Source: Elusimicrobiota bacterium (GTDB lineage: Bacteria > Elusimicrobiota > Elusimicrobia > F11). From it: 5,479 nt of DNA. Both the position numbers and the translations under genes were made by a program. A model generated the notes under the pieces. That model searched no databases and was not told where the DNA came from. It saw only the letters and a list, made by a program, of their open reading frames with translations. Positions 1 to 5,479 of this stretch are shown here, piece after piece. The stretch's first letter is position 1, and every line of letters begins with the position of its first letter. The stretch lies in contig JAKLIS010000119.1 in NCBI GenBank assembly GCA_022709485.1, forward strand, positions 1 through 5,479, written 5' to 3'.

Positions 1-1387
1 CCTTTATAAGAATAGTATTCCCGTAATACAAATTGTTTTCATAGGGGACTGATGACCCGCCGTATTGAGTCAATCGCATCCCGCTCATGACGGAAATGGT
101 GCCGTATTCCGGGTCACGGGCCGTGGGAGCAACGCCTTGTAGATGGATATAATTTTCATAAATGGTTTTTTCACTCCCCCAGCTTATTCCCATAACGATG
201 TAGCCGGTGCCAAAAATCCGGTTGCGATAGACCCTATCGCTGGAACCAGGTTTAATCCCAAAACTGTTGGCGACGAAACTATCCAAATAAATTTCGTTGG
301 AATAAACATCCTTAGCCCCATCAATCCCAATTTGCCGGGCGCGTTTGATGAGGTTGTGGTGGGTGGGAAGAGAGCTGCCTGAGTTGGCGAGGGCCCGGTG
401 GGCCATATGCCGATTATCAACGACACTCCCCCGGTCTTCCAAAATATTATGGTGGAATTCAACAGGAGATCCCCAGTGATTGATGAAGCCGCCTACGCTG
501 TCACCGGAATAAACACCCACCACCCCCGCCACCTCGCAACCTTGCCCCGTCCTGCTAATATAAATGGGGTTAAATCCAAATTGGATATGTCCCGTGCTGT
601 TATGCGCTCCCTGACGGAGAATTCCGTTCAATACTTTTGATTGCCCGCTTTGGTATTGGACATGGACACCAAATGTGGAAGATGAACTGTAAACGTAATT
701 ATTCCAGGCGCCAACCACCACCGGAACGCCTTCATCGTAGGTCACGGTGAACCCATTTAAATCCAGCGTGACACCCCCCGAAGTGATGGAGAAAGCCCGG
801 GTTTGGGCCGATATGTCGCCGGTCAAAATATAAGTGCCGGGCTGGTTGAGAATGTGCGGCGAACCGATGCTTCCCCCGGGGATAAGGACGGCCCCCGAAA
901 CAGAATGGGTTTGAAACGTTTTGTCATCGGAGCGCACCAAATTGCCCCGTTCATCCACCGCCACCAAACGATAGTGGTAAGTTTGATCGGGCTGCAAATT
1001 CTTCACGTGATGCAGATGAATGGAAAAGGCCCGGTCAGGATCCGGGGTGCGGCTCCCATAAGCAGAAGAGAGGCCATATTCAACATAGGTTTTGGCGGGG
1101 AGATTCGTTTCAAACCCTACCGCCGCCGAATTCATGGATTCGTGGATCCAAAACCCCGTGTCCACAAATTGCATAGTGTGCCCAAAATGATCATACGCCA
1201 AGGATTCCGGGATTTCCGCTCCGAAATTCTGAAGGCAGAATGAGTTGAAATCATCGTATGCGTCAGCAAAGGTCTTTTCCCATGGGCAAAGCACCAGCCC
1301 ACTCAAAAGAAGAACGGTGAACAAACTTTTACATCTTCGAATAATCGGATCCCCGCCAGTTTCCCCTCTTGGGGACGTTATGTTCAT
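1..1387 (-). CDS. Secreted parallel beta-helix protein, 3'-truncated by window edge (tandem paralogue of the 1384-3792 gene)
   Basis: I translated this frame by hand from ATG at 1387-1385. It stays open for 462 codons to base 1 with no stop, so the C-terminus lies outside the window. Residues 1-43 look like a Sec signal peptide: a basic stretch (RRCK, 17-20), a hydrophobic core (21-34), and a likely cleavage after ADA (41-43). Residues about 85-160 resemble a fibronectin-III or purple-acid-phosphatase N-terminal module (VEYG, AYGS, HLHHVKNL, YHYRLVAVDERGN, KTFQT). From about 200 onward come beta-helix coils with N-rich turns (FHHNILEDRG, HHNLIKRAR, YSNEIYL, YRNRIFGTGY, YENYIHLQG, YENNLYYGN). 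By eye about half the residues match the 802-aa neighbour upstream, in the same order with few gaps. The start overlaps that gene's stop as ATGA, suggesting translational coupling. A carbohydrate-related extracellular role is inferred from fold only; substrate is unknown. The missing C-terminus probably carries the regulatory-like and FlgD-Ig-like domains seen in the paralogue. Confidence 0.9.
   Translation of the reverse strand, partial: MNITSPRGETGGDPIIRRCKSLFTVLLLSGLVLCPWEKTFADAYDDFNSFCLQNFGAEIPESLAYDHFGHTMQFVDTGFWIHESMNSAAVGFETNLPAKTYVEYGLSSAYGSRTPDPDRAFSIHLHHVKNLQPDQTYHYRLVAVDERGNLVRSDDKTFQTHSVSGAVLIPGGSIGSPHILNQPGTYILTGDISAQTRAFSITSGGVTLDLNGFTVTYDEGVPVVVGAWNNYVYSSSSTFGVHVQYQSGQSKVLNGILRQGAHNSTGHIQFGFNPIYISRTGQGCEVAGVVGVYSGDSVGGFINHWGSPVEFHHNILEDRGSVVDNRHMAHRALANSGSSLPTHHNLIKRARQIGIDGAKDVYSNEIYLDSFVANSFGIKPGSSDRVYRNRIFGTGYIVMGISWGSEKTIYENYIHLQGVAPTARDPEYGTISVMSGMRLTQYGGSSVPYENNLYYGNTILIK
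1384..1387 (-). promoter_or_regulatory. ATGA stop/start overlap coupling two paralogous genes
   Basis: On the minus strand the TGA stop of the 802-aa gene (1386-1384) overlaps the ATG of the next gene (1387-1385). The preceding bases are only weakly Shine-Dalgarno-like (GGTGGTGAG just before ATG), so the downstream start probably depends on ribosomes terminating on the upstream gene. This overlap and the signal peptide that follows decide the start chosen for the left-hand gene. Confidence 0.75.
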
Positions 1388-3792
1388 CTCACCACCGAAA
1401 TTTTAAGTTTTTTCTTTTTTCCGCCGAACTGAACATGGGCCGAGTAAATTCCCGAAGCAACGTCGGCCCCGTCGTCATTTTTCCCGTCCCACGGAATTAC
1501 ATGCTGACCCGCCGGCAAGGTTTGGTTGAGAAGCGCCCGGACTTTTCCGTTGCGCGAAACGATATCGATTTGCACCAGATTTTCCTGAGACAGATTGACG
1601 TTGACATAGGCGGCATCCGACACGCCTTTTTTAATGACATTGACCGATGTTCCAAGGTCGTCGAGTTCTCCCGGAGTTGATCCCAGAGGAATAAAGGTGA
1701 GCAGATGCGGATTCGCCGCGTTGTCCCGAATCATCATAGCGGCCGGTGTGATGGCGGTTGGATGGTACTGAGGGATTCGAGCATAATGACCATTGGCCCC
1801 AATTCGAATGGGGGTGGCGGAACCGGAGGCCGCAAAGAGGGTGTAATCAATGAGATCCAACCGCGCCACCCCAGCGGAGTCTGTCTGACCGGTGTAAGTG
1901 TGCCCAACGGCGTCCAGCGCTTCGATTTTCTGATTCACGATGGGCCTCCCGGCTTGATTTTCCGCCCTCACCCACAAATGATGGCCGAAGTTCAATTCCC
2001 GGCGGCCAGTCCCATCAAACAAATATTGGTCGGGGTTTGCCCCCCCTTCATAACGGCAGCTTATGACATCATTATTTATGGTGTCCCAATACCACCAACC
2101 CACGCGAAAAACCTTAAAACGAGAATCGTTTCCTTCCCGCACAAAAGTACAGTTTTTAAAATCCTGATTGGACCCTCCCCCATAACTATCCATATAACGC
2201 ACCATTAAGACGTTCGAAATTAAACGATTGTTTTCAAATACAATAGGTTCGTGAAAAGAAGCCAAGCTGGGAATCCCTTGTGTAACCACACAAGCCACTT
2301 CGTGATATGTGTCATTTGTGGTTTTATCATCCATGGCAATGGCACGGACAATGTTGTCCCGAAATACCAAATTCTTAACGTTGGGATCGGAACTAAATTG
2401 AACACCGCGGGTATCATTGGTCCCATTTCTTCCTTTAACAACAATGACATTCCGCTCATAAAGATTGTTTTCATAAGGGGTTTTACCGTCTTCATATTGG
2501 GTGAGTCGCATACCATTAACCGAACATTCCGCCCCATATTCCGCGCTACGGTTGTTGGGGGCTTCCCCTTGAAGATGGATAAAATTGTCATGGACATGGA
2601 TATCTGAATTCCATGATAAACCCACGACATGGTAGCCGGTCCCAAAAATTTTATTATTAAAATATTCGCCGCCTTTTTGGGGGCTTAATCCAAATGCGTT
2701 GGTATCAAAAGTATCCATGTAAATTTCATTGGAATGCGCACTGGAACCCGGATTTAGTCCCCGATGGCGGGCCCGCTTGATTAAATTATGATGGACGGGT
2801 GCGATGCCTTTATTTGTTTGAAGGGATCGTAAGGCCATATGGCGATTGGTGATCACCGTCCCTCGATCGATGATCACATTGTGGTGAACATAGGTATCAG
2901 GAGCCTGCACGTTTATCCCCGCCAAGTCATCCCCGCGGTATTCTGCCGTAATTCCAGCGACTTCGGTTAACCCCCCGTTGTTAATAATTCGAACCGGAGA
3001 AAAACCATCCCCCAAATGCCCTTTTCCATTATTGCGCCCTTGCTTAAGGATTCCATTTAAAAACTTCATGTCCCCGTATTTCCACACGGAATGAATCCCA
3101 TAAGAAGATTGGTTATTGTAGGCGAACTTATCCCATGTGGTGTCATAAACGATAGGCGCGCCATCATCATAAATTACTGTGTGGCCGTTTAAATCGACGG
3201 TGACGCCGTTGGCTTGAACCGAGAAACCCGCCGTTTCTGAAACCACATCTTCCAGAAGGACATAGACCGCATTGGCTTGATCTAAGACAAAAGGCGGTCC
3301 GCTTAATGACCCGGCTCCGGGCAGATAAATGGCACCGGGAATATCTCCGGTTTCAAAGGTGCGATCCTCCGAATAAATTCTGTTGCCTCGCTCATCAGTC
3401 GCCACCAGACGATAGTGGTAAAGTGAATTGCGCGACAAGTTCTTTAAATAATGAAGGTGATTATAATAACGCCGATCGGCAAGCGAAGTTTGACTTCCAT
3501 AAGCGGTGGTCTTTCCGTATTCAACAAAGGTGTGAGCAGGGAGATTTGTCTCAAAGCCAATCGCCGCGGAGGTTTCAGATTCGTGAACCCAATCGCCAGC
3601 GGACTGAAATTTTAAGGATTGTCCGAATTTCTCATAAACCAGGGGTTCAATCTCTGCGCCGAAATTGGTTTGGCAGTAAGTATTGAAATCATCGTAGACA
3701 TCTGAAAAACAAACCATTGGGTTTATCATCCAGAAAATGCCCGCAAACAGGAAACCCCTTCTTATCGAATAAAAATTTCGTGGATTTTTCAT
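1384..3792 (-). CDS. Secreted multidomain parallel beta-helix protein with FN3-like module and FlgD-Ig-like C-terminal tail (802 aa)
   Basis: The start is taken at ATG 3792 because GGAGGA lies 4 nt upstream and a signal peptide follows at once (RR at 11-12, hydrophobic 13-28, cleavage near CFS, 28-30). The frame is also open upstream to an ATG at 3966. Domains in order: an FN3 or purple-acid-phosphatase-N-like module at about 73-148 (VEYGKTTAYGS, HLHYLKNL, YHYRLVATDERGN, RTFET); a right-handed beta-helix at about 190-595 with N-rich coil turns (VHHNLIKRAR, HSNEIYM, FNNKIFGTGY, HDNFIHLQG, ERNVIVV, RDNIV, ENNRLISN); a carboxypeptidase-regulatory-like beta-sandwich at about 602-672 (AGRPIVNQKIEALDAVG, TDSAGVARLDL); and a FlgD-Ig or Por-secretion-like tail at 717-802 (IPWDGKNDDG, VASGIYSAHV) ending in a lysine-rich strand (KKKKLKISVVR). 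Known families with this fold include polysaccharide lyases and surface adhesins; I see no diagnostic active site. Export and anchoring or secretion through the tail are inferred. It is transcribed after the 163-aa gene and overlaps its paralogue by ATGA. Confidence 0.93.
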   Translation of the reverse strand: MKNPRNFYSIRRGFLFAGIFWMINPMVCFSDVYDDFNTYCQTNFGAEIEPLVYEKFGQSLKFQSAGDWVHESETSAAIGFETNLPAHTFVEYGKTTAYGSQTSLADRRYYNHLHYLKNLSRNSLYHYRLVATDERGNRIYSEDRTFETGDIPGAIYLPGAGSLSGPPFVLDQANAVYVLLEDVVSETAGFSVQANGVTVDLNGHTVIYDDGAPIVYDTTWDKFAYNNQSSYGIHSVWKYGDMKFLNGILKQGRNNGKGHLGDGFSPVRIINNGGLTEVAGITAEYRGDDLAGINVQAPDTYVHHNVIIDRGTVITNRHMALRSLQTNKGIAPVHHNLIKRARHRGLNPGSSAHSNEIYMDTFDTNAFGLSPQKGGEYFNNKIFGTGYHVVGLSWNSDIHVHDNFIHLQGEAPNNRSAEYGAECSVNGMRLTQYEDGKTPYENNLYERNVIVVKGRNGTNDTRGVQFSSDPNVKNLVFRDNIVRAIAMDDKTTNDTYHEVACVVTQGIPSLASFHEPIVFENNRLISNVLMVRYMDSYGGGSNQDFKNCTFVREGNDSRFKVFRVGWWYWDTINNDVISCRYEGGANPDQYLFDGTGRRELNFGHHLWVRAENQAGRPIVNQKIEALDAVGHTYTGQTDSAGVARLDLIDYTLFAASGSATPIRIGANGHYARIPQYHPTAITPAAMMIRDNAANPHLLTFIPLGSTPGELDDLGTSVNVIKKGVSDAAYVNVNLSQENLVQIDIVSRNGKVRALLNQTLPAGQHVIPWDGKNDDGADVASGIYSAHVQFGGKKKKLKISVVR

Positions 3793-3962
3793 CTGATCCT
3801 CCGTTTTGAGTTTAGGCTCTTTCCCGCCCATTTTGATGATAACCCTGTGCATTTGAGGGCCGCGCGGATCCGATATCCATGCGCCGGCCGTCGGTCGTGC
3901 CAAGGGGAATCGGGAAAATTCCACCCCAATGAGCGTTTGAACCCATTTAAAAAAAGCATTCC
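3793..3962 (-). other. 170-nt spacer between the 163-aa and 802-aa genes, open in the downstream frame
   Basis: This is the longest gap in the window. It contains no convincing terminator: the best hairpin is a 5-bp GGAAT/ATTCC stem with no T-run. I see no convincing promoter. It is free of stops in the frame of the 802-aa gene from ATG 3966, whose ATGA overlaps the stop of the 163-aa gene. Translated, it gives 58 residues (starting MRNAFFKWVQTLIGVEF) that I do not recognise. It may be a chance open stretch, a leader, or residue of a rearrangement. Confidence 0.6.
3797..3802 (-). promoter_or_regulatory. Ribosome binding site GGAGGA that decides the start at 3792
   Basis: The minus strand reads GGAGGA, then TCAG, then ATG at 3792. 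This near-ideal Shine-Dalgarno site is much stronger than the bases before the alternative ATG at 3966 (GGCGGTGCG), and the signal peptide begins directly after the 3792 start. Both points favour the shorter, 802-aa form. Confidence 0.8.
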
Positions 3963-4454
3963 TCATCGCACCGCCGCCACTTTCTTTTTGAATTTTTTAT
4001 CGCCCAAATTCACGGCCGCTGTGTAGATACCGGATGACACTTTGTCACCTTGCCCGAACCACGACCCCATAATCACATTGCGATTGGAACCGCCGCCGGC
4101 CAAATATTCTCGGGTTCCGGTATACCACCCCGAGGAATTGGGATTCCCCAAGTCATAGGCGATAGATGAGCTTAAATCTCCAGCATAGAAGGCGCTTGTA
4201 TAACCAAACAGTGTAGCGTCAACGTTATCCCTGACCATGCCCATGCCAGTGGTGATTTGGCTCCCGTGGGAGGTGTGTCCATAACCGATTCGAAATTGCG
4301 CTTTGGCCGCCGTAATCCATTCGCCCGGAATTTGATCAAACCCCGCCACCGCTGTGTGGTCCACAATCAACTCCGCACGCAATGGCCCCACATAAATTGA
4401 AAATAAACCCAAAATGAATGAAAGGAATGTTGTCTGAATATTTTTTATCTTCAT
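3963..4454 (-). CDS. Small secreted protein: N-terminal half of a YGHTSHGSQ-type domain joined to a FlgD-Ig tail remnant (163 aa)
   Basis: ATG 4454 is preferred over the in-frame TTG at 4469 because purine-rich GGAAGGGG precedes it and a signal peptide follows (KIK at 2-4, hydrophobic 9-22, cleavage after LRA, 25-27). Residues 28-135 contain VDHTAVAGFDQIP, YGHTSHGSQ (58-66), a YDLGNP segment (100-105) and NVIMGSWFGQ (126-135). I recall, without a search, a family of secreted bacterial proteins starting this way, apparently SGNH-hydrolase-like, whose domain continues well past the WS/WFGQ position into further conserved blocks. Here the sequence jumps after Q135 to GDKVSSGIYTAAV and a lysine-rich end (KKFKKKVAAVR), which aligns with the last 28 or so residues of the FlgD-Ig tail of the 802-aa protein. 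The rest of the first domain and most of the Ig fold are therefore missing, though the frame is intact. It could be a pseudogene in progress, a functional minimised protein, or an assembly collapse. It follows the upstream CDS by 22 nt. Confidence 0.85.
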   Translation of the reverse strand: MKIKNIQTTFLSFILGLFSIYVGPLRAELIVDHTAVAGFDQIPGEWITAAKAQFRIGYGHTSHGSQITTGMGMVRDNVDATLFGYTSAFYAGDLSSSIAYDLGNPNSSGWYTGTREYLAGGGSNRNVIMGSWFGQGDKVSSGIYTAAVNLGDKKFKKKVAAVR

Positions 4455-4459
4455 ATGTG

Positions 4460-4467
4460 CCCCTTCC
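4460..4467 (-). promoter_or_regulatory. Ribosome binding site GGAAGGGG for the 163-aa gene
   Basis: The minus strand reads GGAAGGGG, then CACAT, then ATG at 4454. The site lies in the 22-nt gap after the upstream stop. It supports ATG 4454 over the TTG at 4469, which sits before the site and would add five residues ahead of the signal peptide. Confidence 0.65.
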
Positions 4468-4476
4468 AATTAAATT

Positions 4477-5479
4477 TTATTTTTTGAGAACAACAACCCT
4501 CTTTGTGGCGGTGCGGGCTCCGGCGGTCATTCTGAGGACATAAACTCCGCTGGCAACAATATCGTTCGAATTGTTTTTTCCGTCCCACACCGCGCTATGT
4601 TCCCCTAGGGGGAGAGTGGTGTTCACAAGCCGCTTAATTAATTCCCCTTTGACTGAAAAAACCTCCAGTTTAACGCCGGCATCTTCGTCCAAACCGAATT
4701 CAATATTCAATACCTCCGCGCGCGGATCAAACACATTTTTAAACATCCCAAATTTTGGATTCATATTTGAGGGGTCTCCCTCATCCAGCCAGGAGGTTCT
4801 TTTTAATAGGACAAAAACGGCGAATTCATCTTCCACTGCAAGCGTCTCAGGCTTCCCGGAATATCTGGCGGAAAAAATGGCGGGGCCATAAAAATCTTTG
4901 GGATTCCTTAACTCAAAATATTCCCCCGGTTTTAGGAAGGAACTAAAATCGATTTCCACTTGAGAGAGATGGAGGTGGGCAAAGTTAAAAATGGCCACAT
5001 TGGCTCGCCTGGGGTCGTATTTGTTGGGGATGATGAATACCTTGGGTTGAGCGGGTGCATCAACTTCCCGCCCATCCAAGCGGGGTTTCGCCCACCCCTT
5101 CATCCAGGAGAAATTGTTGGACTGAACAACGTTGGTAAAAGTGGCGCCGAAACTGACTTCCCCCTGGATACACGTATTGTCTCTGATTTCAATGTCGTCT
5201 CCCGTTCCGCCGGCATAGCCCGACTGAAGGCCCACTTGGTAATTAATGTTGCGGTTCATTTTTAGACGATTGGGATCGTTGCCGCCGCCAACCAATACCC
5301 CGCCGTCTCCGGATCCCTTGGCCGAAATATTGTCTTCAATAACAAAATCGTTCAAATACGCGGCATCGGATCCGTACGCATGGATATTGAATGAAAATGG
5401 GTCTAAAAAGATGTTCGCCAGAATGAATTTTTTGTCCCCGGAGCTGTTTTGCGCGTATATTCCATGTCCATGCTTGCGA
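4477..5479 (-). CDS. Parallel beta-helix protein with FlgD-Ig-like C-terminal tail, 5'-truncated by window edge
   Basis: The reading frame is open from the right edge (first full codon at 5478) to a TAA at 4479-4477, giving 333 residues. A TTG at 5355 lies inside the helix and is not a start: the 41 residues before it (HGHGIYAQNSSGDKKFI, then FNIHAYGSDAAYLNDF) continue the same fold. Fragment residues 1-125 are beta-helix coils, with turns such as IEDNISAKGSG, MNRNINY, IEIRDNTCI and VVQSNNFSW. Residues about 145-226 form the compact beta-domain that often closes such helices (NKYDPRRANVAIFNF, YFELRNPKDFYGPAIF, FAVFVLLK). Residues 248-333 are a FlgD-Ig or Por-secretion-like tail (NVFDPRAEVLNIEFG, AVWDGKNNSNDIVASGVY) ending in TKRVVVLKK. 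Its helix is not obviously the same subfamily as the other two large proteins. An extracellular location is inferred; the signal peptide lies outside the window. It is probably the first visible gene of the transcription unit. Confidence 0.93.
   Translation of the reverse strand, partial: RKHGHGIYAQNSSGDKKFILANIFLDPFSFNIHAYGSDAAYLNDFVIEDNISAKGSGDGGVLVGGGNDPNRLKMNRNINYQVGLQSGYAGGTGDDIEIRDNTCIQGEVSFGATFTNVVQSNNFSWMKGWAKPRLDGREVDAPAQPKVFIIPNKYDPRRANVAIFNFAHLHLSQVEIDFSSFLKPGEYFELRNPKDFYGPAIFSARYSGKPETLAVEDEFAVFVLLKRTSWLDEGDPSNMNPKFGMFKNVFDPRAEVLNIEFGLDEDAGVKLEVFSVKGELIKRLVNTTLPLGEHSAVWDGKNNSNDIVASGVYVLRMTAGARTATKRVVVLKK

Noticed and set aside
143..1243. Plus-strand open frames (143-382, 398-640, 803-1243)
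   Set aside because: They lie antisense to the hand-translated 462-codon minus-strand gene, have no recognisable domains or convincing ribosome binding sites, and their residues mirror the antisense of beta-helix codons.
1285..1300. Lipobox at LVLC in the N-terminus of the left-hand gene
   Set aside because: The residue before Cys is Leu rather than Gly, Ala or Ser, and a better signal peptidase I site (ADA) follows, matching the mature start of the paralogue.
1408..1420. A-AAA-AAG slippery heptamer in the lysine-rich tail of the 802-aa gene, in the phase for -1 frameshifting
   Set aside because: The minus strand does read A6-G-A6 in the right phase, but this is the simple outcome of four lysine codons. 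A -1 shift would only end the protein a few residues early, and no downstream structure is evident.
2220..2645. Minus-strand 141-residue open frame inside the 802-aa gene
   Set aside because: It is a different frame of the same strand as a clear beta-helix coding region. Its methionine- and proline-rich content is typical of a shadow frame.
3850..3920. Possible sigma-54-like promoter (TTGGCACGACCG) or sigma-70 box in the 170-nt spacer
   Set aside because: The GGCAC half is present but the required GC element at the expected distance is not TTGC-like. The sigma-70 reading lacks a credible -10 box.
3900..3940. Hairpin GGAAT/ATTCC as a terminator between genes
   Set aside because: The stem is only about 5 bp with a bulge beyond it and no following T-run on the coding strand.
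1036..5316. Six GGATCC sites, more than expected in 5.5 kb
   Set aside because: They are scattered in coding and spacer DNA with no spacing pattern, and the excess is small enough to come from shared codon pairs.
5353..5355. TTG at 5355 as the start of the right-hand gene
   Set aside because: The frame continues upstream for 41 codons to the window edge with clear beta-helix sequence, and no ribosome binding site precedes the TTG.

Overview
The window is a run of four genes, all on the minus strand, encoding secreted or cell-surface proteins. Three are large right-handed parallel beta-helix proteins and one is a small, apparently internally deleted protein. Base composition looks close to balanced. 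Sec-type signal peptides, beta-helix repeats, a fibronectin-III-like module and C-terminal FlgD-Ig/Por-secretion-like tails suggest a diderm bacterium. Comparable architectures occur in environmental lineages such as Planctomycetes, the FCB group, Omnitrophota and Elusimicrobiota. I cannot place the organism further. No rRNA, tRNA, transposase, CRISPR array or housekeeping gene is present.

In transcription order, right to left: (1) 5479-4477 is the 3' part of a beta-helix protein that ends in a FlgD-Ig-like tail; its start lies outside the window. (2) After a 22-nt gap, 4454-3963 encodes a 163-aa signal-peptide protein. It begins like a secreted family carrying a YGHTSHGSQ motif, then passes abruptly into the last strand of a FlgD-Ig tail, as if its middle had been deleted in frame. 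(3) After about 170 nt, 3792-1384 encodes an 802-aa protein: signal peptide, FN3-like module, long beta-helix, carboxypeptidase-regulatory-like beta-sandwich, FlgD-Ig-like tail. (4) Its stop overlaps the start of the next gene (ATGA). That gene, 1387-1, is a diverged tandem paralogue of gene 3 and runs off the left edge, so it has no stop codon in the window.

Tight spacing, common strand and shared modules suggest one transcription unit for exported proteins that may bind or cleave polysaccharides outside the cell. That role is inferred from the fold; no catalytic residues are proven. Points of interest are the tandem paralogue pair, a near-common C-terminal tail on otherwise different proteins, and the small protein that has kept only its export signal, its N-terminal domain half and that tail. 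There is no stretch over 300 bases without a gene.
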